A DNA stretch of 64,000 nucleotides from Alteromonas hispanica (GCF_010500915.1 NZ_JAAAWP010000001.1:645486-709485); one strand, 5' to 3'; numbered from the stretch's first letter, positions 20,117 through 30,123 are shown. The notes: generated by a model from the sequence alone, not told the origin. Numbers and translations: made by a program.

Positions 20117-21685
20117 TTATTGATTTTTGTTGGGGTACTGCGCTTGTATCTCTAAAAACGCGGGTAAATGTTTAAGTAATCGAGACACCAGTTTGGGATC
20201 AAAATGGCGTCCGCTTTCCTCTTCTAGCGTGTTTACAACCTTTTCCACGCTCCATGCTGGCTTATAAGGACGCTCGTTAAGTAAGGCATCGAAAACATCT
20301 AGCAGTGTCGCAATACGACTTTTTTGATCTATCTCCTCGCCTTTTAAGCCTTCTGGGTATCCATCGCCGTCCCATCGCTCATGATGCTGGCGCGCAAGGG
20401 TAGCAGCTAGCTGAATAGTAGGTCGAGAAGAGTCTTTTAATATTTGGTAGCCAAACTCCGCGTGCTGACGAATCGCAAAAATCTCATCGTCGGATAACGG
20501 CGTACTTTTGTGCAATATAGATTTAGGTACCTGAGATGTTCCTATGTCATGTAAGGATATGGCCAATTTGAAAGTATCAATTTCTTGCTCAGGCAGCGCT
20601 AATTTTTGTGCCATCAAACCTGCCATTTCTGCCATTCGCTTAATGTGGTTTGAATCACCAGATTCGTGCTCTAGAGCGTGGCCTAGGCGCTCAATAATTT
20701 CTCGTTGCGTGCCCTCCAAATCTAGTGTCTTTAACACGTTATCGAAGGCAAGTTGAACGCTGTTTGAAAATCGCTTCACTAAGTGTTTATCGTTTTCACA
20801 CAAACGGCGAGGCAAACCAGAAAGATACAAAAGCGCGCCTTTGTGCGACTTACTATTGCAATAGGCAACCACATGGTCGTCGGCATACACAATTTGCTTT
20901 TCTTTCATCGCTTGTTCGCAAAGGGCGTACTCTTCATCTGTTATTGCACTTTTAAGTGGTAGCCCCTCTTTCGAGGAATACTCTCCGTTACCTGCAAACA
21001 CATAAAGCTCGTCTTCATCAATTTTGCCATTATCCACATCAAGTGTACGCGATGTGGTTGCCACAGCTGTAGTGATGTAGGCCGCATCCTTAGAACAACC
21101 CAATATAGACGCAAGCTGCTGAATAATGCCCTGCATAAATTTTTCTAACGAATGAGATGAAAAGAGATCTACCGATGCATCAATGATCTTTTCTAAACCG
21201 GCTCTGTTTTCTTCAATTACAATGATGTCGCGATATGAACGTAACGCAGCAATCATAACGGTAAAAAGCTTTTGCGCTGTTAGCTCGGTCTTAGATTTAT
21301 AATCGTTGATATCGTAGTTTATAATGACGTCTTTTTCGGGGGCCTGGCCGGGCTGACCTGTGCGCAGAATAATGCGGGTAAAATGATTGTCTAATTCGTT
21401 TCTGATGTAATTCGCAACCTGAAGACCAGCGTCGTCGGTTTCCATCACTACATCGAGTAACACAACAGCGATATCGCTATGCTTTCTAAACATAGCCTTT
21501 GCTTCTTCGCCGCTGTAAGCGCTTATAAATTCGAGTGATTTACCATTAAGAATAAAGTCATTCAATGCAAGACGAGTTACTGTGTGAACTTCGGGCTCGT
21601 CGTCGACGATAAGTATCTTCCAGCTACCAAGATTCTCACCGCTACTATCGTCGTCATCCTCAGCAAAAAGAAAGTCGTCACTCAT
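20117..21685 (-). CDS. Response regulator with DUF3369 and HD-GYP domain, c-di-GMP phosphodiesterase
   Basis: The 522-residue protein has an N-terminal receiver domain (about 22-150) with acidic pocket DDE at 28-30 and phospho-acceptor Asp78. A DUF3369 middle domain (about 160-325) and a C-terminal HD-GYP domain (about 335-515) follow. The HD-GYP metal and substrate residues are intact: HDIG, HAEFGYQIL and HHERWDGDGYP. The predicted role is phosphorylation-controlled hydrolysis of c-di-GMP. No histidine kinase is adjacent, so the partner is unknown. It interrupts an otherwise conserved hemA-prfA-prmC-sirB2-kdsA order, with 91 bases to prmC and 14 to sirB2, so it may be transcribed with those genes. 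Confidence 0.92.
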   Translation of the reverse strand: MSDDFLFAEDDDDSSGENLGSWKILIVDDEPEVHTVTRLALNDFILNGKSLEFISAYSGEEAKAMFRKHSDIAVVLLDVVMETDDAGLQVANYIRNELDNHFTRIILRTGQPGQAPEKDVIINYDINDYKSKTELTAQKLFTVMIAALRSYRDIIVIEENRAGLEKIIDASVDLFSSHSLEKFMQGIIQQLASILGCSKDAAYITTAVATTSRTLDVDNGKIDEDELYVFAGNGEYSSKEGLPLKSAITDEEYALCEQAMKEKQIVYADDHVVAYCNSKSHKGALLYLSGLPRRLCENDKHLVKRFSNSVQLAFDNVLKTLDLEGTQREIIERLGHALEHESGDSNHIKRMAEMAGLMAQKLALPEQEIDTFKLAISLHDIGTSQVPKSILHKSTPLSDDEIFAIRQHAEFGYQILKDSSRPTIQLAATLARQHHERWDGDGYPEGLKGEEIDQKSRIATLLDVFDALLNERPYKPAWSVEKVVNTLEEESGRHFDPKLVSRLLKHLPAFLEIQAQYPNKNQ

Positions 21686-21776
21686 TGGGTAAATGTCCTT
21701 TTTATTTTTTAACCAAGATACTAATGCATATCACAATATTAGCAAGTGCCCTGACAGCATGGCGGTTAACGCGGTG

Positions 21777-22628
21777 CTAGATTGGAAGAAAACCCAAGGT
21801 CACTCGATCGTTTCCACCGTAATCTTTGACTGTTTCAACATCAGTAAAGCCTGCTTTAAGTAGTAGCGTTCTCACCGACTCTCCCTGATTAAAGCCGTGC
21901 TCAAAAGCAATGAGACCACCGGCGGCGAGATACGACTGCGATTTGTTAATAATATGCCTGATGTCACGCAAGCCATCTTCTCCGGATATAAGCGCTGTTT
22001 TAGGCTCAAATTGAACGTCACCTTGTTTTAGGTAAGTGCTGGAGTCTTCAATATATGGCGGGTTAGACACGATTACATCAAACTGCATATTATTGAGTGC
22101 AGCAAACCAATCGCTCTGAATAAATGTGGCGTTGCTTATGCGGTTGACTGACGCGTTGTGTGTGGCAAGTTCAACGGCCTCTTGCTTGAAATCAATACCG
22201 GTTACAGAGGCTTGCGGAAGTTCCGTGGCTAGCGCTAACGCAATGGCTCCCGTTCCCGTGCCCAAGTCACAAATGGAGAAGCGAGCGCCATTACCTTTAT
22301 TACTTTGAGGCAATCGATTAAGCACTTGCTCAACCAACACCTCGGTATCTGGACGCGGTATGAGTGTATGAGGCGAAGTAGCAAGAGTTAACGTCCAGAA
22401 GTCTCGTTTTCCCGTTATATAGGCTACCGGCTCACCAAGACGTCTTCGCTCTATCGCCTGTTTAAATCTCTCTAAAGCTTGTGGTTCGAGAGTTTTATCT
22501 GGCCAAGTAAACAGGTAGGTGGCATCTTTGCCAATAACATTGGCTAACAGCACTTTAGCGTCAACAGAGGGTGACTCACCACCCTCTAGCTCTTTTGCTG
22601 CCCATACAAGGGCATCATCAATGCGCAT
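21777..22628 (-). CDS. prmC: Release factor glutamine methyltransferase
   Basis: PrmC methylates the glutamine of the GGQ motif in release factors RF1 and RF2. The 283-residue protein has a helical N-terminal domain and a SAM-binding domain with DLGTGTG (121-127) and the substrate motif NPPY at 189-192. It follows prfA, which encodes its substrate RF1, with a one-base gap, so the two are translationally linked. This order is the same in E. coli. Confidence 0.95.
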   Translation of the reverse strand: MRIDDALVWAAKELEGGESPSVDAKVLLANVIGKDATYLFTWPDKTLEPQALERFKQAIERRRLGEPVAYITGKRDFWTLTLATSPHTLIPRPDTEVLVEQVLNRLPQSNKGNGARFSICDLGTGTGAIALALATELPQASVTGIDFKQEAVELATHNASVNRISNATFIQSDWFAALNNMQFDVIVSNPPYIEDSSTYLKQGDVQFEPKTALISGEDGLRDIRHIINKSQSYLAAGGLIAFEHGFNQGESVRTLLLKAGFTDVETVKDYGGNDRVTLGFLPI

Positions 22629-22629
22629 A

Positions 22630-23715
22630 CTATTCGTCAGACAAAGACGCGAGCAAGTCGGCTTGATGCTCCTGCAAAATAGGGTTAATTAGCTGATTTA
22701 AATCACCTGCTACCACTTCATCTAAGCGGTAAATCGTTAGGTTAATGCGATGATCGGTCACTCGCCCCTGAGGGAAATTGTAAGTCCTTATACGCTCAGA
22801 ACGATCGCCGCTCCCTACCAAACTCTTACGAGTAGACGCTTCTTCTGCTGCGCGTTTCTCTTCTTCTATCTGATTTAAACGCGCTTGCAGCACAGACATA
22901 GCTTTAGCACGATTTTTATGCTGAGAACGCTCGTCCTGACACTCTACCACCAGGCCGGTAGGCAAGTGCGTAATACGAATAGCAGAGTCGGTTTTGTTAA
23001 CGTGCTGACCACCAGCACCTGAGGCTCTAAACGTATCTATGCGTAAGTCGGCAGGGTTAATCTCAATTGCTTCAGACTCTGGAATTTCAGGTAAAATGGC
23101 TACCGTACACGCGGAGGTATGAATACGGCCCTGAGATTCTGTTTCTGGCACACGCTGTACGCGATGACCGCCAGATTCAAATTTAAGGTTTCCATACACA
23201 CCGTCACCGCTAATGTTAGCGACCACTTCTTTATAGCCGCCGTGTTCGCCTTCATTGGCGTTTATCACTTCTACACGCCAGCCTTTATTTTCGGCATATC
23301 GGCTGTACATGCGGAACAAGTCGCCAGCAAAAATAGCCGCCTCATCGCCACCTGCGCCAGCACGAACTTCCAAAAAGCAGTTATTATCATCGTTCGGATC
23401 TTTAGGAAGAAGTAATAACTGAAGGTCTGTTTCAAGACGTTCTATTTCAGATTTGGCCTCTTTATACTCTTCTTGGGCCATCTCGCGCATTTCGGCGTCG
23501 TCTTCATTCATCATTTCTTGTGCTGATGAAAGGTTTTCTTGCGCTTGCTGATAAGCATTAAAGCCATCGACAACGCCTTCAAGTTGACTGAATTCTTTTG
23601 ATAAATTGCGAAATTTATCCTGATTGCCGATAACGTCAGGATCGCCAAGTAAAGCCTGAACCTCTTCGAAACGCTCAACAAGATGTTCGAGTTTTCTAAC
23701 CACCGACTCTTTCAT
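22630..23715 (-). CDS. prfA: Peptide chain release factor 1
   Basis: RF1 reads UAA and UAG stop codons and triggers peptide release. The 361-residue protein has the GGQ motif at 235-237 ([11 protein letters not shown]) and the [13 protein letters not shown] segment. The stop-codon recognition tripeptide reads PET at 190-192, where E. coli has PAT, within an otherwise conserved context (GGHRVQRVP, then [14 protein letters not shown]). It lies between hemA (15-base gap) and prmC (one-base gap). Confidence 0.95.
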   Translation of the reverse strand: MKESVVRKLEHLVERFEEVQALLGDPDVIGNQDKFRNLSKEFSQLEGVVDGFNAYQQAQENLSSAQEMMNEDDAEMREMAQEEYKEAKSEIERLETDLQLLLLPKDPNDDNNCFLEVRAGAGGDEAAIFAGDLFRMYSRYAENKGWRVEVINANEGEHGGYKEVVANISGDGVYGNLKFESGGHRVQRVPETESQGRIHTSACTVAILPEIPESEAIEINPADLRIDTFRASGAGGQHVNKTDSAIRITHLPTGLVVECQDERSQHKNRAKAMSVLQARLNQIEEEKRAAEEASTRKSLVGSGDRSERIRTYNFPQGRVTDHRINLTIYRLDEVVAGDLNQLINPILQEHQADLLASLSDE

Positions 23716-23730
23716 ATTCTTTTTATTACC

Positions 23731-25005
23731 TTATTTATTTTCATCTGATGGATCATCAGATAAATCTAATGCCTGTCCCATCCAGCGACTCAATGCCGGG
23801 TCGTCGTGTCTTGCCGCTTCGCGAAGCGCAAGCGTGGTGGGATGTAACAGCGCATTGGTTAGCTTGTACGCCATTTCCTCGATAACAAGGTCTGCGCTTT
23901 TGCCTTCTTCTAGCTGGGCTTTTGCTTTTTCCACTATATCATCGCGGTGAAGCATGCCCTTCTGTCTGTATTGCTTGACCAAATCTATTGATTGCTGAGA
24001 TTGCTTCCAACTCATGTAATGGCTGGCCTGCTCGTCAATCAACTTTTGCGCCTCTAACGCCGCTTGCTCTCTGTTCTCTAAGTTCTTTTGAACAATGTGC
24101 TGTAGGTCATCAACAGTGTACAAGTACGCATCGCCTAGCTCGTTAACTTCCGACTCGATATCACGGGGAACGGCAAGGTCGACCAAAAACATAGGCGTAT
24201 TTTTACGCTGCTTTAGTGCTTTTTCTACCATGCCTTTACCGATTAATGGTAACTGGCTGGCTGTAGAGCTAATAACGATATCAAATTCGTGCAGGTGTTC
24301 TGGAACTTGAGACAGTGTGTACACACTTGCATCGAGTTTTTCGGCAAGTGCTTCTGCCCTTGCTACCGTGCGGTTTGCTACAGCAAGGCGTTTAACGCCC
24401 TGCTCTTTTAAATGCTGTGCCACTAACTCTATAGTCTCGCCAGCACCAACCAACAACACAGAGCGTTTGGGTAGCTCAGCAAAAATATGTTTTGCCAGCT
24501 GCACGGCAGCGTAAGCTACGCTTACCGCGTTAACACCAATATCGGTTTCGCTGCGAACGCGTTTTGCTACTGAAAAAGTGTGCTGGAACAGTTTGTCGAA
24601 TTCGCTGCTTATCATGCCAGAATGTTTGGCATCACCAAACGCCTGTTTTACCTGACCCAATATTTGCGGCTCGCCAAGAATTAACGAGTCTAAACCACTG
24701 GCTACCCGCATTATATGCTTAACCGCGTCATCCTGCGCAAGAAGATAACTATTTTTCGCAATCTCTTGCTCATCAAGATGGTGGAAGTCGCTTAACCACC
24801 GCAGAATTTTTTCTCCGGTGTCATCTTGCGTATTAACATAGAGTTCGGTTCGATTGCAGGTAGAGACGATCACTGACTCGTTTACACCCTCAACACTTTT
24901 CAAACTCGCAAGCGCAGCCACCAGAGAATCTGGTGTAAAAGCCACTTTTTCGCGAAGCGCTACGGGGGCTGTCTTGTGGTTAATGCCAAGGGCAAGTAAA
25001 GTCAT
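23731..25005 (-). CDS. hemA: Glutamyl-tRNA reductase
   Basis: HemA reduces glutamyl-tRNA(Glu) to glutamate-1-semialdehyde, the entry step of tetrapyrrole synthesis. The 424-residue protein has the catalytic Cys50 in VSTCNRTELY, the NADPH-binding VLLVGAGETIE, the SGLDSLILGEPQILGQVK segment and a C-terminal dimerisation helix region. It is the first gene of the hemA-prfA-prmC run and diverges from lolB, as in E. coli. Confidence 0.95.
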   Translation of the reverse strand: MTLLALGINHKTAPVALREKVAFTPDSLVAALASLKSVEGVNESVIVSTCNRTELYVNTQDDTGEKILRWLSDFHHLDEQEIAKNSYLLAQDDAVKHIMRVASGLDSLILGEPQILGQVKQAFGDAKHSGMISSEFDKLFQHTFSVAKRVRSETDIGVNAVSVAYAAVQLAKHIFAELPKRSVLLVGAGETIELVAQHLKEQGVKRLAVANRTVARAEALAEKLDASVYTLSQVPEHLHEFDIVISSTASQLPLIGKGMVEKALKQRKNTPMFLVDLAVPRDIESEVNELGDAYLYTVDDLQHIVQKNLENREQAALEAQKLIDEQASHYMSWKQSQQSIDLVKQYRQKGMLHRDDIVEKAKAQLEEGKSADLVIEEMAYKLTNALLHPTTLALREAARHDDPALSRWMGQALDLSDDPSDENK

Positions 25006-25035
25006 TCAAATCTGTGCTGGCAACGTCGGACGCGC

Positions 25036-25041
25036 ATTGTA
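25036..25041 (-). promoter_or_regulatory. Possible hemA -10 element
   Basis: TACAAT on the minus strand, about 31 bases before the hemA start and followed by a GC-rich stretch. The -35 match is weak (TTTCAA at 17 bases), so confidence is low. Confidence 0.35.
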
Positions 25042-25136
25042 CGAAAAAGCCAAAATGATTGAAAGTATTCGTGAAACTGTGTTCACATAATATGTGCGAT
25101 GTTTTCGCCCAACCCATCAAGGAAATTATTTACATT

Positions 25137-25805
25137 ATGCTGCGTGTCATTACCGTAATTCTTCTCACCGGAGTATTTTTAAGTGCTTGTAGCACCGCAC
25201 CAAAAGGCCCACAGCACGCAGTAAACCTCACCGCACAGCTTGAAAAGGTAGCCGAAATTCAGCGCTGGCAAATGCGCGGCAAAATTGCATTTAAGCAAGG
25301 AAACGAAGCGGTAAGTCTAAATCTAGTCTGGAAAAACGATTCAGGCGATTTTGATTTTAGATTAAGTAATTTTCTCGGCGTAAGCATGGTTGACTTAAAT
25401 GTAACCAGTGAACAATCTACATTAGTGGTGGATGGTGAAACTTATTACGATGCAGAACCAGAATCGCTAATTTACAACACCACTGGCATTATCATCCCTG
25501 TGGCACCGCTGCTCTCATGGGTAAAAGGACTTCCTCTTAAAGACGATACTTTTACGTTAACCGATAAAGGCCTTGTTGATACTTTACAAAGCGGATGTAA
25601 TGGCTGCAGCAATTGGACAGTACGCTACGGCCAATACGGCAAAGTAGACAGCAGTGTATGGCTACCCCACAGCATTACGCTAACTCAATTGCCGATGCAG
25701 CAGGCGTTCACACAAGAACAGAACTCATCAAACACACAACCTAACGCATCACTGACGCCGCAAACTCAATTAAAAATAAAAATATATAAATGGACAACGT
25801 TGTAA
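25137..25805 (+). CDS. lolB: Outer-membrane lipoprotein receptor LolB
   Basis: LolB takes lipoproteins from the periplasmic carrier LolA and inserts them into the outer membrane. The 222-residue protein has a lipoprotein signal with lipobox LSAC, then the LolB core (WQMRGKIAFKQGNEAVSLNLVW and LGVSMVDLNV). I start at 25137 because everything upstream in frame lacks similarity and precedes the signal peptide; GGAA lies a little far upstream. It diverges from hemA and overlaps the ispE start (TAATG). Confidence 0.9.
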   Translation: MLRVITVILLTGVFLSACSTAPKGPQHAVNLTAQLEKVAEIQRWQMRGKIAFKQGNEAVSLNLVWKNDSGDFDFRLSNFLGVSMVDLNVTSEQSTLVVDGETYYDAEPESLIYNTTGIIIPVAPLLSWVKGLPLKDDTFTLTDKGLVDTLQSGCNGCSNWTVRYGQYGKVDSSVWLPHSITLTQLPMQQAFTQEQNSSNTQPNASLTPQTQLKIKIYKWTTL

Positions 25806-26680
25806 TGAGTGAACCTATGCCAAACGCTAACTCACTAAAAAAAGACTGGTGGCCATCCCCCGCCAAGCTCAACGTATTTCTGCATATACTTGGTCGCTTA
25901 GATAATGGATACCATCAGCTTCAAAGCCTTTTTCAGATGTTAGATTACGGCGACGAGTTGGCTTTCGACATTACTAATGATGGAAAAATAACCATGGCTA
26001 GCCAACTTGAGGGCGTCAGGGATGAAGATAACCTTATTGTAAAAGCGGCCAAACTACTGGCAAAGGAAGCAAATTCGCCGTTAGGTGTCACAATATCCCT
26101 CAATAAGCGCTTACCTATGGGAGGCGGTATCGGCGGGGGTTCGTCGAACGCAGCCACAACATTAGTGGCGCTTAATTTACTGTGGAAAACAGGGCTTAGT
26201 GAAGATCAACTGGCTGACCTTGGTTTAGCACTTGGCGCAGACGTGCCCATTTTTGTTCGGGGCAAAACCGCTTTTGCAGGAGGCGTAGGGGAAAATATCA
26301 CACCAGCCGAGCAACAAGAAAAGTGGTATTTAGTTGCAAACCCTGGTGTACACGTAAGCACAGCAGAAGTATTTCAAGCCAAAGATTTACCTAGAAACAC
26401 ACCCCCTATTCAGTGGAAAGACTACATATTTGAAGAAACACGCAATGATTGTCAGCAATTAGTCGCTAATTGCCATCCCGAAGTTGCAAAATTATTACAG
26501 TGGTTGTTACACTACGCACCGTCGAGAATGACGGGCACAGGTGCATGCGTATTTGCCATTTTTTCCGACAAAGCTTCAGCAGAACATGTATTAGCATTAT
26601 TGCCAAATGCGTGGCAGGGTTTTGTTGCAAAAGGTGTAAATAGCTCACCACTATTAAACAAAAAAGAACAATATAAATAG
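25805..26680 (+). CDS. ispE: 4-diphosphocytidyl-2-C-methyl-D-erythritol kinase
   Basis: IspE phosphorylates CDP-methylerythritol in the non-mevalonate isoprenoid pathway. It is a GHMP kinase with substrate motif WPSPAKLNVFLHI, the ATP loop LPMGGGIGGGSSNAATTL, GADVPIF and the C-terminal SRMTGTGACVFA. The ATG at 25805 overlaps the lolB stop; an ATG at 25790 is also in frame and cannot be excluded. The order lolB-ispE-(tRNA)-prs is the conserved gammaproteobacterial one. Confidence 0.93.
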   Translation: MSEPMPNANSLKKDWWPSPAKLNVFLHILGRLDNGYHQLQSLFQMLDYGDELAFDITNDGKITMASQLEGVRDEDNLIVKAAKLLAKEANSPLGVTISLNKRLPMGGGIGGGSSNAATTLVALNLLWKTGLSEDQLADLGLALGADVPIFVRGKTAFAGGVGENITPAEQQEKWYLVANPGVHVSTAEVFQAKDLPRNTPPIQWKDYIFEETRNDCQQLVANCHPEVAKLLQWLLHYAPSRMTGTGACVFAIFSDKASAEHVLALLPNAWQGFVAKGVNSSPLLNKKEQYK

Positions 26681-26712
26681 CGTGAACGCCACATCGGACA
26701 GAACTTAAAAAT

Positions 26713-26788
26713 TGGGGTATAGCCAAGTTGGTAAGGCAGCGGGTTTTGATCCCGCTATGCGTAGGTTCGAGTCCTGCTACCCCAGCCA
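26713..26788 (+). tRNA. tRNA-Gln (anticodon UUG)
   Basis: 76 bases with acceptor TGGGGTA / TACCCCA, anticodon stem GCGGG / CCCGC around loop TTTTGAT, T-loop GGTTCGAGTCC and encoded CCA. It lies between ispE and prs on the same strand and is probably cut out of their transcript. Confidence 0.95.
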
Positions 26789-26822
26789 AATCTCTTTTAT
26801 CAACGCACTGAGGAAATCACTT

Positions 26823-27770
26823 GTGCCAGATATGAAGCTCTTTGCAGGTAATGCCGTACCAGAACTTGCCCAGAAAGTCGCCGACCGTCTCTACACCAAA
26901 CTTGGAAATGCCAAAGTAGGCCGTTTCAGTGACGGTGAGATAAGCGTAGAAATTCATGAAAACGTCCGTGGTTCGGACGTTTTTATTATCCAGTCTACGT
27001 GTGCCCCTACCAACGATAACCTAATGGAACTGATTGTGATGATCGACGCATTTCGCCGCGCATCGGCAGGTCGTATTACTGCGGTCATTCCTTACTTCGG
27101 TTACGCTCGTCAAGACCGTCGAGTTCGTTCAGCAAGAGTACCTATCACTGCAAAAGTTGTGGCAGATTTCTTGTCAAACGTGGGAGTAGATCGTGTTCTT
27201 ACGATTGACCTTCACGCTGAGCAAATTCAAGGTTTCTTTGATGTACCGGTTGATAATGCGTTCGGTACACCAATTTTGCTTGCAGATATGGTAAGACGAG
27301 ACTTTGCCGATCCTGTTGTCGTATCACCCGACATTGGCGGTGTGGTAAGAGCCCGTGCAACAGCGAAACTGCTTAACGATACCGACTTAGCCATTATTGA
27401 CAAACGTCGCCCTAAAGCGAACGTAGCGCAAGTAATGAACATTATTGGTGATGTTAAAGACCGCGACTGTATTATTGTGGACGACATGATTGATACTGGC
27501 GGTACGCTCGCAAAAGCAGCAGAAGCGCTAAAAGCACACGGCGCAAGAAAAGTTTACGCCTATGCCACGCACGCCATCTTCTCAGGAAACGCAGTAACAA
27601 ACTTACGCGATTCTGTTATCGATGAAATTGTAGTGACAGACTCTATCCCACTAAGCCCAGAAATGCGCAAAATGGGGAAAGTAAAACAGCTTACGTTGTC
27701 TGAAATGCTTGCGGAAACTATTCGCCGTATCAGTAACGAAGAGTCTATCTCAGCGATGTTTGAATATTAA
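26823..27770 (+). CDS. prs: Ribose-phosphate pyrophosphokinase
   Basis: Prs makes PRPP from ribose-5-phosphate and ATP for nucleotide, histidine, tryptophan and NAD synthesis. The start is GTG at 26823, with GAGGAA nine bases upstream, giving 315 residues, the same length and N-terminus ([11 protein letters not shown]) as E. coli Prs. A longer open frame reaches back into the tRNA and should be ignored. Motifs: [43 protein letters not shown] and the PRPP loop [13 protein letters not shown]. Confidence 0.97.
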   Translation: MPDMKLFAGNAVPELAQKVADRLYTKLGNAKVGRFSDGEISVEIHENVRGSDVFIIQSTCAPTNDNLMELIVMIDAFRRASAGRITAVIPYFGYARQDRRVRSARVPITAKVVADFLSNVGVDRVLTIDLHAEQIQGFFDVPVDNAFGTPILLADMVRRDFADPVVVSPDIGGVVRARATAKLLNDTDLAIIDKRRPKANVAQVMNIIGDVKDRDCIIVDDMIDTGGTLAKAAEALKAHGARKVYAYATHAIFSGNAVTNLRDSVIDEIVVTDSIPLSPEMRKMGKVKQLTLSEMLAETIRRISNEESISAMFEY

Positions 27771-27834
27771 AATCGGATATCCGTAAAAGATACTGGTTTG
27801 AGATGCTCGAAAAAGTATCGCACAAAAGCATTAT

Positions 27835-27863
27835 AAAAAAGCGAGCACGAGCTCGCTTTTTTT
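27835..27863 (+). terminator. Terminator after prs
   Basis: Stem AAAAAAGCGAGC / GCTCGCTTTTTT with loop ACGA and a seven-T tail, 65 bases after the prs stop. It can also work in the opposite direction for the convergent hydrolase gene. Confidence 0.9.
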
Positions 27864-27900
27864 GTATGAGCTTCTTTGCTGCCTAAAACTGGGCATTATA

Positions 27901-28632
27901 TCAATCAAGGTTTGCGATAAAGCGTTCTATACATTGATTGACGATATCTGGCTGCTCGGCAAATACCATATGCGTACCATCATCAATGATATTTAGGCTC
28001 GCGTTTGGAAGCTGTTCGTTTAAATAATGCGAATATTTAACGGGGGTCATTACATCTTCACTGCCCACAATAAGCTGAACAGGCAAAGAAACCTTATGCA
28101 ATGAGCCCATAACGTCGAAACTATTGCATATTAAAAAGTCGGTAAGCGTAACGGCTGCGCCATTTTTCACCATGGCCGTATTCACCTCAGTTCTAAGTGG
28201 CTCAGCCAGTGTTTGGTTTGGTGCCAATAAAAAGCCGGGGAACTCCTCACCCTTTTCTACCACACTCGTCAGTGCATCTAAAAACTGCGGCATAACTTTT
28301 AATTTCGCGCCAGCGCCAATTAATACTAGGCCCTTTATTCTGCTGTTCTCGGAAGTTGCCACCCGATGACTTTCGGTTTTAGAGGTGGCGGTATCTAAAG
28401 CGGCTTTTAATACAACTGCGCTACCTAGAGAGTGACCCACGAGCACCACATTATGCAAATTGCGCTCTTCAAGCACAGATAGTAGCCACTGCGACATAGC
28501 TTCAATGTCAGTGAGTGCATTTCCGTTAGGATGCCCGGGAAGATCGAGAGCAATGCTGTTATTAAAGAAAGACGTTTGATAAGACCATACGTGATGGGTA
28601 CAACCAGAACCGTGCACAAAAACAAGCGTCAC
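27901..28632 (-). CDS. Alpha/beta hydrolase
   Basis: A 243-residue alpha/beta-hydrolase-fold protein with the N-terminal oxyanion segment FVHGSGCTHHVW, nucleophile elbow GHSLG, acid in GSEDVMTP and histidine in DGTHMVFAEQP. The complete triad points to an active esterase or hydrolase; the substrate cannot be told. GTG start with AAGGAG nine bases upstream. It is a single gene converging on prs, with no informative neighbours. Confidence 0.8.
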   Translation of the reverse strand: MTLVFVHGSGCTHHVWSYQTSFFNNSIALDLPGHPNGNALTDIEAMSQWLLSVLEERNLHNVVLVGHSLGSAVVLKAALDTATSKTESHRVATSENSRIKGLVLIGAGAKLKVMPQFLDALTSVVEKGEEFPGFLLAPNQTLAEPLRTEVNTAMVKNGAAVTLTDFLICNSFDVMGSLHKVSLPVQLIVGSEDVMTPVKYSHYLNEQLPNASLNIIDDGTHMVFAEQPDIVNQCIERFIANLD

Positions 28633-28762
28633 AACTCAACTCCTTTTCACTACTCTCGCGACTTTTAACCGCGCTCTATCAATTACAGGGCGGCGACTTA
28701 GCGTCACAACCCTGAAAAGCTATTCATTCAAAAATCGCCCGAAGATATGAAGCGGCTTACTT

Positions 28763-28826
28763 ATTCAATAGAAAGCGCAGCCAATAGAAGGCCTAGCCAA
28801 TAAAACGCATAGCTAATTATTAAGCT
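28763..28826. repeat. Degenerate 16-bp tandem repeat
   Basis: Four decayed copies of a unit close to TAGCCAATAGAAGGCC follow each other in the spacer between the hydrolase and alcohol dehydrogenase genes. No gene is seen in this 231-base spacer. Confidence 0.5.
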
Positions 28827-28863
28827 AAGCCACCGTTACATAACTGCGAACGTCTAGGGCGTG

Positions 28864-29910
28864 TTACACAGACAAGCTTGCCATATCAATAACAAAGCGA
28901 TGGGCCACGTCACCGGCTCTTAAATGATCAAAGGCTTCATTCACTTGGTCGGCGTTAATCACTTTACATTCCGGGTGGATGCCGTGCTCTGCACAAAAAT
29001 CTAATACTTCTTGCGTCTCTTTGATTCCGCCAATAAGAGAACCCGCTACGCGACGACGTCCAAGAACGAGAGGCGCTGTCATCGATTCGTCCATTGGCCC
29101 AATTTGACCAACGATGACCAAGGTACCATCAATATCTAACAGCGGTGTGTATTGGTCCACCGAGTGCTTTACAGGAACTGTGTCGATTATTAAGTCGAAG
29201 GCACAGGCAGAATCTTTCATTGCCTTTTTATCAGTGGAAACCAAAATATCATTTGCACCACTCGCTTTCGCTTCTTTCTCTTTAGAGCTAGAGCGAGAAA
29301 TAACGGTAACGTCTGCCCCCATGGCTACGGCTAATTTTACCGCCATATGACCAAGGCCGCCCATGCCGATTACACCCACTCGACTTCCTTCTTTAATATC
29401 CCAGGTTTTCAACGGCGAATACGTAGTAATACCGGCACACAAAATTGGCGCTGCCTTTGATAGATCTAGAGCTTCAGGCACTCGCAATACAAATTCTTGA
29501 CGAACAACGATGTGCTTAGAGTAGCCGCCTTGTGTGGTTTCGCCAGAAATGCGATCGGGAGAGCCGTAAGTCGGCGTCATGCCGTTACGGCAGTATTGCT
29601 CTTCGCTTTTTTCGCACTGGTCACAACTTTGACAGCTATCAACCATACAACCTACTGCAACATGGTCACCAACGCTGTAATCACTAACTTGCGAGCCCAC
29701 ATCAATCACTTTTCCTACAATTTCATGACCCGGAACTAGTGGATAGGGCTGAGGACCCCAATCTCCATTTACGGTATGCAAATCAGAATGACACACTCCG
29801 CTGTAGAGGATTTCAATGGCCACGTCGTTATCGCGCAATGCTCTACGCTCGAAGTGATACGGTTCCATGTGGGCGTCTGAAGAATGCGCTGCATAGCCAA
29901 TTGTTTTCAT
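28864..29910 (-). CDS. Zinc-dependent alcohol dehydrogenase, CAD/YahK type
   Basis: The 348-residue medium-chain dehydrogenase has the catalytic zinc motif GVCHSDLHTVNGDWG, VPGHEIVGKV, a four-cysteine structural zinc loop (CMVDSCQSCDQCEKSEEQYC) and nucleotide-binding GMGGLGHMAVKLA. An ISRSSSKE segment after beta-2 favours NADP(H). This is the cinnamyl-alcohol/aldehyde reductase group, usually reducing aldehydes broadly. Start at 29910, with AGAGG upstream; an open extension upstream is not needed. It diverges from a lipoprotein gene and a second enzyme of the same class. Confidence 0.9.
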   Translation of the reverse strand: MKTIGYAAHSSDAHMEPYHFERRALRDNDVAIEILYSGVCHSDLHTVNGDWGPQPYPLVPGHEIVGKVIDVGSQVSDYSVGDHVAVGCMVDSCQSCDQCEKSEEQYCRNGMTPTYGSPDRISGETTQGGYSKHIVVRQEFVLRVPEALDLSKAAPILCAGITTYSPLKTWDIKEGSRVGVIGMGGLGHMAVKLAVAMGADVTVISRSSSKEKEAKASGANDILVSTDKKAMKDSACAFDLIIDTVPVKHSVDQYTPLLDIDGTLVIVGQIGPMDESMTAPLVLGRRRVAGSLIGGIKETQEVLDFCAEHGIHPECKVINADQVNEAFDHLRAGDVAHRFVIDMASLSV

Positions 29911-30004
29911 ATAAACCTCTTTGTTCATTAATAATAATGTTAAGCATTTCAATTTGAAATTGCTCTACGCTTTATCGCAAAGCGATTTGATTAAATGTAC
30001 TTAA

Positions 30005-30035
30005 GTGACAAATTAGCATATACCCTTATTGTCAC
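30005..30035. promoter_or_regulatory. Inverted repeat between divergent dehydrogenase and lipoprotein genes
   Basis: GTGACAA (30005-30011) and TTGTCAC (30029-30035) are perfect inverted arms with 17 bases between, in the divergent spacer. A second inverted pair, CGCTTT / AAAGCG, lies at 29968-29984. Either could be a regulator site. Confidence 0.4.
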
Positions 30036-30123
30036 ATCGTCATGGTGTATACGTTGAAAAGAAGTTTACGTGCTATGAGAAGTGCATGTATTCTTTTAGA
30101 AAACAAAAACAAAGGACGTAGAA

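Noticed and set aside
26712..26822. Upstream extension of prs into the tRNA-Gln gene.
   Set aside because: The GTG at 26823 has a proper ribosome-binding site and gives exactly the known Prs length and N-terminus.
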